Assembly (NCBI GenBank): GCA_003963075.1
Contig: RXJV01000129.1
Span: 1 to 49,208 of the forward strand
Direction: 5' to 3'
DNA from: Burkholderiales bacterium
GTDB lineage: Bacteria > Pseudomonadota > Gammaproteobacteria > Burkholderiales > Burkholderiaceae_C
Length of the DNA stretch: 49,208 nt
Under the pieces are notes generated by a model that worked only from the letters and a program-made list of their open reading frames with translations, was not told the DNA's origin and ran no database searches. The translations under genes were made by a program, and so were the position numbers. Within the stretch, counting starts at the first letter, position 1; every line of letters begins with the position of its first letter. Below are positions 34,468 to 42,811 of this stretch, one piece after another.

Positions 34468-35310
34468 TCAGAAGCCGGCGATGACTTCGGGCGTCAAACC
34501 GTCGAGATCAGTGAAGCTGATGGCGCCGTCGGCTGCGACATTCAGAGAGCCGTGAACCTTGGCCGACGAGTACTGCCCCGACTTGCAGTTGTGACGCCAC
34601 CAGACGACGTTCAGGATTTCCATGCTGCCGTCTGGGCGGGCTGAGGAAGCATCGTTCTCGAACAGCTTGGGCAGGACTTCCTTGATGGCTTGGGCATCTT
34701 CATCGCTGAAGCCGGTGCGCTCGGCCAGTTGAGGATTGATGCTGCCAAAGGTGACATAGACGCCGCTGTCGACGCGGTGCTTCATGCCCATCGTGTCGGA
34801 GCCGCGCTTTGTGCCGTCACCTTCACCGCTGACGCTCTTGGTGATCTGCGTGCTCGTGATGGAGACCGCCTCCTTGCTGAATGCGGGCTGGATGGTCACG
34901 GGGCCGCGAATCGGGATGGACACGCCGCCTGCATCGGCACCGCTGGCAAAGGCGAACACCTGGCCGAACGCGCGGACGTCAAACCATTTGGCGCAGGCCA
35001 GCTTTGCTGTGGCGTCTTTATTGGCGGTCTTCTTGAAGGCGTCCTTGCCGAGTCCGTTGGTTGCTGATTCAGCGCGATTGCGCAGGCTGGTTTCACCATC
35101 CTGCTTGCGGTCGTCGGACTGCACAAAAATGGTTTGCCCTGCCTCCTGCAAGCGGTCGCGCAGCTTGCGCTTCAAGCAAACATCGGTGATCTCACCGAAG
35201 CCCCCATAGTCCGTGCGCGGACGGTTGCCGTTGAGTGGGTCGCCGTTCGGGTTGGCGTTCTTGACGCGCAGGACAACGGCAAAGTCGATCTTGTGTTGCA
35301 GAGTGCTCAT
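34468..35310 (-). CDS. cas7: Cas7 (Csd2), type I-C Cascade backbone
   Basis: The 280-residue RNA-binding protein polymerises along the crRNA spacer. The start KIDFAVVLRVKNANPNGDPL followed by NGNRPRTDYGGFGEITDVCL is the hallmark of Csd2/Cas7c, and DTMGMKHRVDSGVYVTFGSI is also conserved. AGGGA lies eight bases before the ATG, and the cas8c stop is 18 bp upstream. It is the last gene of the interference group; only three bases separate its stop from the stop of the opposing toxin gene. Confidence 0.96.
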   Translation of the reverse strand: MSTLQHKIDFAVVLRVKNANPNGDPLNGNRPRTDYGGFGEITDVCLKRKLRDRLQEAGQTIFVQSDDRKQDGETSLRNRAESATNGLGKDAFKKTANKDATAKLACAKWFDVRAFGQVFAFASGADAGGVSIPIRGPVTIQPAFSKEAVSITSTQITKSVSGEGDGTKRGSDTMGMKHRVDSGVYVTFGSINPQLAERTGFSDEDAQAIKEVLPKLFENDASSARPDGSMEILNVVWWRHNCKSGQYSSAKVHGSLNVAADGAISFTDLDGLTPEVIAGF

Positions 35311-35328
35311 TTGAATTTCCCTGGTGGC

Positions 35329-35736
35329 TCAGTTGGTGGGGGTCTCGGTGGGTGCATCCGAGGCCGAGTCTGAAGGCGGGCGCAAGGCTTGGCGCTGGCA
35401 GTGGTAGCCGAGCAGGAACTCGCCGCTGAGGGGCGTGTCCCTGAGAAAGTCCTCGGGCTTGAACAGGCAGGTGACTTCGTCGAGCAGGACCTCCTTCTTG
35501 TGCAGTGGCCCAGGGCGCATTGCGCGCAGTCGGGCGATGTAAGGGCGCAGTGCCGGCTCGATGGTTCGCCAGGTCGACGCGGGCCTGTCGGCGAAGCGCT
35601 GCATCAGCCGGGCAGCGGTCGTGTCTCGGCTTTTCTCGCCTGCAGCGTAGAGCGCGTAGCTCTCGATGTCTTCCGCGATGGCCAGCAGGCGACCAAACAG
35701 ATAGTCGCGACTGGTTCGCTCTTGCTCCAATGCCAT
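35329..35736 (-). CDS. cas11c: Cas11c small subunit, translated from an internal start in cas8c
   Basis: An in-frame ATG at codon 506 of cas8c is preceded by AAGGGAG with seven bases between (35744-35750), a much better ribosome site than most genes here have. The predicted 135-residue product starts MALEQERTSRDYLFGRLLAI, the position and pattern at which Cas11c starts in other type I-C systems, where an internally translated small subunit is established. It would line the belly of Cascade in two copies and stabilise the R-loop. The start is inferred from sequence only. Confidence 0.75.
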   Translation of the reverse strand: MALEQERTSRDYLFGRLLAIAEDIESYALYAAGEKSRDTTAARLMQRFADRPASTWRTIEPALRPYIARLRAMRPGPLHKKEVLLDEVTCLFKPEDFLRDTPLSGEFLLGYHCQRQALRPPSDSASDAPTETPTN

Positions 35737-37251
35737 GAGGTAACTCCCTTCGGTGAATGAACCTTTGAACAATGCGCAGGCGATGCCCAGGCACTTCTCC
35801 CATTCATGTTGTTCCTTGGGCTTGAACGCCGAACGATTCGAGGCTCGACGCACCGTTGACCGCAGCAGGTCAAAGGGCAGCGCAGCGCCATCGACGATGC
35901 AAGGCAACAGCCGCTCAATCGTGGCGGCGCGCAATGCATCGTCCAGCCCGCTACCGAAAGCGGCTTCGGCAATGTCATGCGGCGCGGGTGCTCCAAGGAA
36001 CTTCCGATCCTTGCTGTAGTTCTGTTGCCATGCAAACTGCGAATGCCAAGATTCGATACGAGCCAGAAACTCGGAGCCCTTGAGTTCTCTGTAGTAGCTG
36101 ATGGCCATGCGCCCCGGCGTGGCGGAGTCCAACCCGATGACGACGACATCGTCTCTGGGGTTGAGCTTGGCGCTGTAGCCGGCAATGGCTGTCCTTAGAC
36201 GCAACGCGAAGGCTTGCCCAGCATCAGCATCCGCGTCGCCAAATGACCAGGTATCGGGTTCGCCGCCTAGGGATTCCGGGGTTGTTCGAAACAGGTCGGG
36301 TATCGGCTTTCCTGCTGGTTCCCATGCAACGAATACTTGACGATCGCCGTTGCGATAGCCCTGCCTATCGATCAACCAACGCAGTGCGTTGTGAGCCTGT
36401 TGTGTTGCTACGAAGCCCACGCCTAGCGCTTCTTCGTCGTTGTCGAATCTGCCGCGGTAGGTGAAGCCGGCACCGTCGTTCGCTGAAATCAGCTTGGCCT
36501 TGTCGCCGCCGTGGCGAAGCTTGGCCGGATGCTGGGTAGCCAGGGTGGTGTCCATTCCGGTCGCCATGCAGTAGCCACGCTTGGTCTGGGAGTCCTGGTA
36601 GTACGTGGCCCATGACGACAACAGAGAATCGTCCGCCCAGGTTGTCGAGTCAGGGTCCTCGTCTATCTCAACCCGCCATCGGACGAACGCATCGTCGGGA
36701 GTCTGAGTCGGAGATAGCACCTTGAAGATTGCCGGCGCGAGTTTCTTGTCGGCGCTCCAAGTCTTCAAAAGCTGGTTCGTCTCGGGGATCGTTGGCAGTA
36801 CACCGCAGCGCACAAGGTCAGACATCACTGAGCTGCGCTTGACGTAGGACAGGATCGCGTCGAGCTTCGGGTGCGGCTGCGCGCTGGCCCAATCCGCCAA
36901 GGACTTCAAGTAGCCGCGGTGCGGAATTGCGGGGTCTCTGGCAAAGCCTGAGGTCACCTCGCCACCGAACGCCTGAAAGTCGGCGGCCACGTACTGCAGC
37001 TTGTCGCACAGGGGATGGTTTACCGGTGTAGTGCCGGTGCGTCCACCGGACTGTTCGGTGCATGGAATCAGTGTTGTTGCGTGTTCTTTGTCGAGCACGG
37101 CAGCGCGCCTGAACCGGCCCTCGCCGTCCAACACGATTTCGATCTGCGCCAGTTGGGTGGTATGGCAGATCGGCATCAGTGGTTTCGAGCCGTCCGGCTC
37201 GCGGCCCTTGCACTGAACGTAGGTGTCGTTGAGTTTTTGAAGCCAGCTCAT
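35329..37251 (-). CDS. cas8c: Cas8c (Csd1), type I-C large subunit
   Basis: The 640-residue large subunit recognises the PAM and helps recruit Cas3. Family signatures include SWLQKLNDTYVQCKG and PICHTTQLAQIEIVLDGEGR at the start, GKPIPDLFRTTPE in the middle, and FGRLLAIAEDIESYALY near the C-terminus. The ATG overlaps the cas5c stop by four bases. GC content is clearly lower than in the adaptation genes (48% in 36001-36060, 53% in 36301-36360). The last 135 codons probably also give a separate protein, Cas11c. Confidence 0.95.
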   Translation of the reverse strand: MSWLQKLNDTYVQCKGREPDGSKPLMPICHTTQLAQIEIVLDGEGRFRRAAVLDKEHATTLIPCTEQSGGRTGTTPVNHPLCDKLQYVAADFQAFGGEVTSGFARDPAIPHRGYLKSLADWASAQPHPKLDAILSYVKRSSVMSDLVRCGVLPTIPETNQLLKTWSADKKLAPAIFKVLSPTQTPDDAFVRWRVEIDEDPDSTTWADDSLLSSWATYYQDSQTKRGYCMATGMDTTLATQHPAKLRHGGDKAKLISANDGAGFTYRGRFDNDEEALGVGFVATQQAHNALRWLIDRQGYRNGDRQVFVAWEPAGKPIPDLFRTTPESLGGEPDTWSFGDADADAGQAFALRLRTAIAGYSAKLNPRDDVVVIGLDSATPGRMAISYYRELKGSEFLARIESWHSQFAWQQNYSKDRKFLGAPAPHDIAEAAFGSGLDDALRAATIERLLPCIVDGAALPFDLLRSTVRRASNRSAFKPKEQHEWEKCLGIACALFKGSFTEGSYLMALEQERTSRDYLFGRLLAIAEDIESYALYAAGEKSRDTTAARLMQRFADRPASTWRTIEPALRPYIARLRAMRPGPLHKKEVLLDEVTCLFKPEDFLRDTPLSGEFLLGYHCQRQALRPPSDSASDAPTETPTN

Positions 37252-38018
37252 TCCGCCACTCCCAGATCCACAGCCGCTTTGTCAACGTGTTGAACGTCTT
37301 GATGCAGTTGGAAGGGTTTGACCGTCATGGCCCGAACGAACTTGCGATCGGCGCAGTCCTGCGGACGTGGGAAGCGAAGAACACCGTTGACCATGGTCGG
37401 CCTCCAGAAGCGCGCGTGCAGCTTGCCGTCGCCGGTTTCATCGGGGTAATCAAAGCCGTGGAACATCAGGCCAAAGGCCAGTTCTCCGGCGTCATCGAGT
37501 TCGCCGGGGCCTGATCCGAACTCGCAGGCTTCGACATAGCCTTGGCAGTCGCGGGTGCCAAGGAAGATGTCTTGCCGGCCACCTCGTTCAACCATGCGGC
37601 GGGCGATCGCGCTGTGCTTGGCTTCGATGCGGTCTTCACGAAGTTCGGGGCGGTGCTCGTTCCACTCAAAATGCGCCCGCACCTGGTATTCAACATCGGC
37701 CAGGAATGTGTAGATGGCGAGGTCGTTCCAAGGAGTTTGATTCTTTTTCGTTTCGTCGCGCTCGCTTGGATAAACACCACTCATGTTCAGCGGCTTCGTC
37801 CCTTTCGTCTGCGTGCGAATGCGCTTCATCACCCGCACCTCGTCGATCACCCAGATCAGCGTGGGCTTCCAGTAGATGGACTTGGCCACGCCCTTCAGGG
37901 CCTCGTAGGTCGGGACGTGATACGAGCACTTCTCCCCACCCACCTTGGTGAGCGGGTCGGTGAACAGGGCGTGGCGCCCTCGGACCATGAACTCGATGCT
38001 GTTGCGGGGTTTAGACAT
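37248..38018 (-). CDS. cas5: Cas5c (Cas5d), crRNA-processing endoribonuclease
   Basis: The 256-residue protein replaces Cas6 in type I-C: it cuts the repeat at the base of its stem and caps the crRNA 5' tag. The start IEFMVRGRHALFTDPLTKVG followed by GEKCSYHVPTYEALKGVAKS is diagnostic of Cas5c, with the conserved His and Tyr-Pro/His region, and IRTQTKGTKPLNMSGV and FLADVEYQVRAHFEWNEHR also fit. It overlaps cas3 by eight bases at its start and cas8c by four at its end. Confidence 0.95.
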   Translation of the reverse strand: MSKPRNSIEFMVRGRHALFTDPLTKVGGEKCSYHVPTYEALKGVAKSIYWKPTLIWVIDEVRVMKRIRTQTKGTKPLNMSGVYPSERDETKKNQTPWNDLAIYTFLADVEYQVRAHFEWNEHRPELREDRIEAKHSAIARRMVERGGRQDIFLGTRDCQGYVEACEFGSGPGELDDAGELAFGLMFHGFDYPDETGDGKLHARFWRPTMVNGVLRFPRPQDCADRKFVRAMTVKPFQLHQDVQHVDKAAVDLGVAE

Positions 38019-40530
38019 TCATGAACTCCAGCGGGGAAACGGGTTCTGTCGCGAGGCCGAAGAGGTCGCTGTAGTAGCGGCCATCAAGGCAGAGGATGCG
38101 GGTGTCCGGTTTGACTTCGCGCAATGCCTGGGCTTCTTCCAGCTTGCGCAGCACGTGCGGGAAGACGTTGACGCTGTATTGCTGAGCAGTGCGCAGCAAG
38201 TCGATGTCCAGCTCTGCGTCGTAGGCGGCGAAAAGGTCTTCCACCAGTTTTCTACCGGCCACGCCGAAGGGCACGATGACGGCCTGTGTGGGGGAGTCGA
38301 TGGCCTTGAAGGCCTTGGCCGCAGTCATGAAGGCCTGCCGGAAGCAGATGGGCGGCGCGGCTTCGTGGTTCTTCTGGTATTCGCCGACGGCGCTGGTGTT
38401 GTTGGCCAGCAGATTGAGCAGGGTGTCGGTTTGGGCGACTTCGCCCGCTGGCACCGTGTAAGCCATGTCCTTTGCCCGCTCGAAGAAGTAGTAGCGGTAG
38501 TAGGCGCTCAAGGTCTGGGGACCGATCAGGTTGTTGCTGAACCGGGCTGGGTCTTGCTTGAACTCGTCCAGCACCCGCAGGGTTTTCTCCCGTCCGATGA
38601 GGATGTCGGGCAACTTGTCCAGGTTCTCGGTCTGCGGATTGACGAGGTGAACGATGCCGGGCTCGGGGCGTCCGTTGCGGTTGCACCGGCCGGCCGCCTG
38701 GGCGATGGAGTCCAGGCCTGCCATGAAGCGGACCACGGTGCCGAAGTCCACATCCACGCCGGCCTCGATGAGCTGGGTGCTGACGCAAAGCGTGGGCAGG
38801 TTTGCGGCCAGCCGTTCTCGCAACTTTCCCAATTCCTGCTTGCGGTGTGCCGGGCACATGTCGGTGCTGAGGTGGGCTGTGATGCCAGCGGCTGTTTCGG
38901 CAGCGCACAGCTCGAAGATGCGGCGTGCCGACGCCTTGGTGTTCACGATGACCAGGCAACTCCCGCTGCGTTCCATCTCGCGGATGGCAAGGGTGGCGAT
39001 TTCCTGATCGCTCCAGCCGCCGGGCTTGCGCTGGTCTCGGACGTCAACACGCCTGAGGTCGTCAAACAGTTTGTTGACATCAGCCATCAGCTCCGGTGCC
39101 TCGTGCAGACGGACCGCACCCTTGCTCACGTCCACCTTGTCCAGCAGGGGTTGTGTTGCCGTGCAAAGCACGACGGTGGTGTCGCAATGCGCAGCCAGAA
39201 AGTTGATAGCGTTGTTGAACAGATGGACGCACCGGATGGGCACGGTCTGCACCTCGTCGAAGATCAGGACCGAACGGGCGAGCTGGTGCATGCGGCGGGC
39301 ACCGCGGGTGCCTGCTCCGAACAGTGCTTCGAGGAACTGGACCATGGTGGTGTAGACCACGGGCGCGTCCCAGTTCTCGGACAGCACTTTCTCGCGCCAT
39401 GTCTGTTGCTCGGGCGTCAGGCTGCCATGGTGCTCCAGCACGATGCGGCCCCGGTCTTGGGGTGCTTCGTCCGGTTCCAGGACTTTGCGAACCGCTTCAG
39501 CGTTCTGATCAATGATCGACGTGAAGGGGATGACGTAGATGATGCGGTCCAGTTCGCGTTGCTGGGCATGGTGAAGTGCAAAGCGCAGACTGGCCAGGGT
39601 CTTGCCGCCGCCTGTCGGCACGGTCAATGTGTAGACGCCGGCCGGGCGATTGGCGGCTTGCTGGCATTGCTCGGAAATGCTGCGCCGCAGATGGTCGATG
39701 GCGCGGATGGGCGGCAGCGCTGCCAAGTAGTTTTCGAGGCGCCGGGTCAGCGCCGGCCAACTGGCATAGCGGCCTTGTGGTCGAAAGCGTTCAACGCGCG
39801 GATGCTCGAAGTTGGCGGTGTCGATGCGGTCTGCGTCGATCAGGCAACTGAAGATGAAGCGCACCAGCAAGCCGAACTGCTGTTGAGCGACCTGACGGCT
39901 GCCGATTTGCTGGTGATTGTTGTTGCGGGCGATTGCAGACCACAGTTCGTTGATCCGGGAGACGAAGTTCCTTTCGTCCAGGAGCGCTTTGCAGCGCTCC
40001 AGCAGCCGCACATCGGCCACCTCCAGAACCTCGTTCAGATGGGTGCTGGCGTGAGCCTTCTGCATGCGGCGATTGAAAACGTCCTCGCCAAAGCTGTCTG
40101 GCTTGGCACCGATGCAGTCGATCAGGCCGGAGTGGTGGGAGGCAACGCACAGCGCGAGGATTTGGCCGGCGATCTGCTCCTGTATTGAGCCTTGGCGGAG
40201 CGCATGCCATGCAAACTGGGCGCCAGCCGTCGAATGGTCGACCTTGCCTTTCAGGCTCTTGGCATCGACCCAGTCTTCGTCTTCGTCCTGGTTCAGCGCG
40301 CCAATGGCTGACTTCAGATAGGCCTGGAAGGCTTGGCTGTACTTGCCCAAATCGTGAAGTAGCCCCAGCAGTTCTCCCATGTCCTGCAGGCCCAACTTGC
40401 TCGCCAAGTTTGCTGCAGTGGTGCCCACGCCCGTCAGGTGCGCTGGCAGGGATTGCCAGGCATCGTCCTTGATGCGGTGATGAGCGACGAAAGACGGCTT
40501 CTCGACGAGAGGCTTGGTACCGATGTCCAC
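38011..40530 (-). CDS. cas3: Cas3 nuclease-helicase, type I-C
   Basis: The 839-residue effector degrades target DNA. The HD nuclease domain is N-terminal with His59-Asp60 in LLGLLHDLGKYSQAFQ and His99 in KVDHSTAGAQFAWHA, plus ASHHSGLID. The helicase has Walker A TVPTGGGKTLASLRF, the box VLIFDEVQTVP, and motif VI IAQAAGRCNRNGR. All catalytic motifs are intact. The start is a GTG at 40530 preceded by AGAGGATT. It is the first gene of the cas operon; an inverted repeat lies 41 bp upstream. Confidence 0.96.
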   Translation of the reverse strand: MDIGTKPLVEKPSFVAHHRIKDDAWQSLPAHLTGVGTTAANLASKLGLQDMGELLGLLHDLGKYSQAFQAYLKSAIGALNQDEDEDWVDAKSLKGKVDHSTAGAQFAWHALRQGSIQEQIAGQILALCVASHHSGLIDCIGAKPDSFGEDVFNRRMQKAHASTHLNEVLEVADVRLLERCKALLDERNFVSRINELWSAIARNNNHQQIGSRQVAQQQFGLLVRFIFSCLIDADRIDTANFEHPRVERFRPQGRYASWPALTRRLENYLAALPPIRAIDHLRRSISEQCQQAANRPAGVYTLTVPTGGGKTLASLRFALHHAQQRELDRIIYVIPFTSIIDQNAEAVRKVLEPDEAPQDRGRIVLEHHGSLTPEQQTWREKVLSENWDAPVVYTTMVQFLEALFGAGTRGARRMHQLARSVLIFDEVQTVPIRCVHLFNNAINFLAAHCDTTVVLCTATQPLLDKVDVSKGAVRLHEAPELMADVNKLFDDLRRVDVRDQRKPGGWSDQEIATLAIREMERSGSCLVIVNTKASARRIFELCAAETAAGITAHLSTDMCPAHRKQELGKLRERLAANLPTLCVSTQLIEAGVDVDFGTVVRFMAGLDSIAQAAGRCNRNGRPEPGIVHLVNPQTENLDKLPDILIGREKTLRVLDEFKQDPARFSNNLIGPQTLSAYYRYYFFERAKDMAYTVPAGEVAQTDTLLNLLANNTSAVGEYQKNHEAAPPICFRQAFMTAAKAFKAIDSPTQAVIVPFGVAGRKLVEDLFAAYDAELDIDLLRTAQQYSVNVFPHVLRKLEEAQALREVKPDTRILCLDGRYYSDLFGLATEPVSPLEFMNV

Positions 40531-40570
40531 CCTGAATCCTCTTTGTTTTGTGCCTTCAGCTTAGGCGGCT

Positions 40571-40608
40571 AGGTCGCTCACCAGACGAGCCAGTTAGGTT
40601 GGCGACCT
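40571..40608. promoter_or_regulatory. Inverted repeat upstream of the cas operon
   Basis: AGGTCGC (40571-40577) and GCGACCT (40602-40608) are inverted arms separated by 24 bp, 40-78 bp upstream of the cas3 start. This is the only space for the cas promoter before the dnaE2 remnant begins. It could be an operator or chance; no clear promoter boxes were recognised. Confidence 0.35.
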
Positions 40609-40931
40609 CAGGACTTTCCCGAGTAATGCCGACTCTCCTTCTGCAACCGCCCCAGCAGCGGATTCAGGTTGCTGAACCCCCGCGCCAGCAGGTGGCGCAC
40701 ATCATCCCCATCGCCGCGCTGCCACACGCCTTCCACGGCCAACGGGCGGGCGCCGAGGATGGTGCTGCGGTGGTCTTCGTAGACCTGGGGCCAGACGATG
40801 ATCTGGACGTTGCCGGTCTCGTCTTCCAGCGTGACGAAGAGGGTGCCCTTGGCGGTCTGCGGCTTTTGCCTGGCTTTGGTGAGGCCGCCCGCAGGCGCGA
40901 GCGCGGCTTCACCCTGCATGTCGACAATCAC
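40608..40931 (-). pseudogene. Remnant of the 3' end of an error-prone polymerase gene (dnaE2)
   Basis: From QKPQTAKGTLFVTLEDETGN to the end, 68 of 79 residues equal the C-terminus of the full-length DnaE2 encoded at 44363-47710 (one inserted Asp; alignment by eye). This part is the OB-fold domain. The DNA resemblance continues a little further upstream but with shifts, so the first 20 codons are not DnaE2 protein. The rest of the gene (over 3 kb) is missing. A GTG at 40931 overlaps the upstream peptidase stop (GTGA), so a 107-residue OB-fold protein could in principle still be made. It shares the strand and orientation of dnaE2. Confidence 0.85.
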
Positions 40932-42811
40932 CCGCGCTGATTTCTGCGAACGATATACCAGGTTTCCTTGTCGAGTTTTTTGAGCTTGAGCCTTCTGACC
41001 TTGTCGAGGCTGGCCTCAGAAAGCTTCATTCCCCAGCGCTGGTAGTGTTCCTTGAAGTCATAGCCCGTAATCTCCGAGATCAGTTCATAGTGCTTGTTGA
41101 TCTGGGCTGAGTCGCCCTGATCGATCAAATACTTCATTTGCTGATCGCTGAGTTCGCGATATCGTCTGAACAGCTCCCGGTAGATCTTCCAGCCCTGCTC
41201 CGGCAGGGCGTCGACGATTTGCATCAGGAAAATCAGCTTGTCCTGCTCGTCTGCGTCCTTGACAAAATCCTTGATGGCGCCGGACTTGAGTTTGTTGACC
41301 ACCCTGAAATACATGTCCTCTTCGACGGTCTGATGAGGAATGCCAAACCGTTCGAGGGCGTACAGCGAGAACAAATTGACGCTGGATTCACCGCCAAAAG
41401 TCTGGCACCAGGTGTCTTGCTGATAAAGATGCCCGAGTTCGTGGACATTGCCCCAGCTTGTTCTGGCTTCGTTGAGGTCCGCCAGTCTCCAGTCGCTGGT
41501 GGTTCTGATCGGGAAATCCGCGTGCGCATATCCTGAGCTGATCTGTGGGCTCCAGATCAGATGGTGCTTCAGGCTTTGCTTGGGATGCAGAGCGCCATTG
41601 CCGTCGAACCCGGCAAGCCATTCAATATCTTCGATGTGGCTGTCGTAATAGCCCATCAGCATTGCCGGGTCGGTCAGTTGCGCAACCTGCTCCTTGGGCA
41701 CCGAGATCACCGAACGGCGGCCCTCGATGGTGACCCACGGCCCCGGTCGATTCTTGATGGAATTCCATTCCGACAGCGAATGGGTTGTCGTATTGAAATA
41801 AGGCCCCTTCACCGCATCGCGGATTTCAATTTCAATCCGGGCGTCGGCATATTTTTTGGACCCGATCATGATGAAGCCACCGTAGGGGGAGCGAACCCTC
41901 TGGGTGCCCAGTTTCAGCGGCATCCGCACGCTGATGGAGGCAAACCTCTGCAGCTCGGGCTCGTCATTGATTTTGTCGGCAACGGTATCCAGGGCCTCGT
42001 CTTGCTCGCTGATCTGCAGGTAGACGTCCTGAAGATCACTGCTTTGGGACGCTTTGACATCAATGGTGATGATCTCGCCAGCGCGCGCCCACAGTCCCGT
42101 GAAGATTTTCTGGTGCCAGGGCGGCGCCCAGCCCGGGCTTTTCAGCGGCCCGATTCTCCGGTCCATCTTGAACGTCTGGTGGGTGACCGGAACGTCGGCG
42201 GGCATTACGCCGGGAAATCGACGCAAATCTCGTTTGACGGGCAGCGGAAGATCGAGCGGCGTCAATCGATTCACGATGTCCCTGGCAAACTCTAGGTGCA
42301 GCTTTTTCTTCTGGGTCAGTGGGACCGGGTATTCAACCACCGTGTCCGCTTCGGCGGCGACGAGCTTCTTCAGCTGGGAGAGTGGCTCCCATCTTTGGTT
42401 GGCGCGGCCATGGTATTCAAAGACCGCAATGGGATCTGGAAAGTCCGTGAAGTCCAGCGCCAGTTCACCGACCATGAAGGAATGGTTTCGATAGATCCAG
42501 CGCTGCTTCGGCGATTTTTGACACTTGGAAAGAACAGCGGGTTGGCCGTCACTGATTTCATTCACGGACAGGCACAACTGGGTGTTTTCCAGTTGAATTT
42601 GAGAGTTTTGAAGCACCCAGCGCTGCAGCGCTTGGTCCAGATCACATGCCGCCACAAATGTTTTGGCGCCTGCCACGGCTTTGTCGGCTTTGAGGCACTG
42701 GCTGCTCTCCGAGCGCAGAACGATCATGTCGGCGCCGGTCGAGGTTTGTGCCCAGGTGTGGAAGGTCAAATGTAGCCCGGCGATCAAAAAGAATAGACGA
42801 CGAAAAATCAT
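40928..42811 (-). CDS. M60-like metallopeptidase with N-terminal ricin-type lectin domain
   Basis: The 627-residue protein has a signal peptide (MIFRRLFFLIAGLHLTFHTW, cleaved near WAQ), then a beta-trefoil lectin-like region (about residues 28-150, with SSQCLKADKAVAGAKTFVAA and the repeated QRW motif in LQRWVLQ, KQRWIYR and NQRWEPL), then an M60/enhancin-like zinc peptidase with NVHELGHLYQQDTW near residue 460 and a downstream Glu in FGGESSVNLFSLYALERFG. M60 proteins cleave mucins and other glycoproteins in animal-associated bacteria; secretion onto glycoprotein substrates is inferred here. GC is about 50% in 41101-41160, far below the neighbours, which points to transfer. Confidence 0.85.
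   Translation of the reverse strand: MIFRRLFFLIAGLHLTFHTWAQTSTGADMIVLRSESSQCLKADKAVAGAKTFVAACDLDQALQRWVLQNSQIQLENTQLCLSVNEISDGQPAVLSKCQKSPKQRWIYRNHSFMVGELALDFTDFPDPIAVFEYHGRANQRWEPLSQLKKLVAAEADTVVEYPVPLTQKKKLHLEFARDIVNRLTPLDLPLPVKRDLRRFPGVMPADVPVTHQTFKMDRRIGPLKSPGWAPPWHQKIFTGLWARAGEIITIDVKASQSSDLQDVYLQISEQDEALDTVADKINDEPELQRFASISVRMPLKLGTQRVRSPYGGFIMIGSKKYADARIEIEIRDAVKGPYFNTTTHSLSEWNSIKNRPGPWVTIEGRRSVISVPKEQVAQLTDPAMLMGYYDSHIEDIEWLAGFDGNGALHPKQSLKHHLIWSPQISSGYAHADFPIRTTSDWRLADLNEARTSWGNVHELGHLYQQDTWCQTFGGESSVNLFSLYALERFGIPHQTVEEDMYFRVVNKLKSGAIKDFVKDADEQDKLIFLMQIVDALPEQGWKIYRELFRRYRELSDQQMKYLIDQGDSAQINKHYELISEITGYDFKEHYQRWGMKLSEASLDKVRRLKLKKLDKETWYIVRRNQRG

Noticed and set aside
40066-40082. 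GGCGATTGAAAAC inside cas3, resembling the crRNA tag
   Set aside because: Only the common ATTGAAA core matches; no stem is present and the bases encode conserved cas3 sequence.
41823-41845. TTTCAATCCGGGCG inside the M60 peptidase gene, like the start of the CRISPR repeat
   Set aside because: The match stops after about ten bases and encodes an ordinary beta-strand; probably chance.
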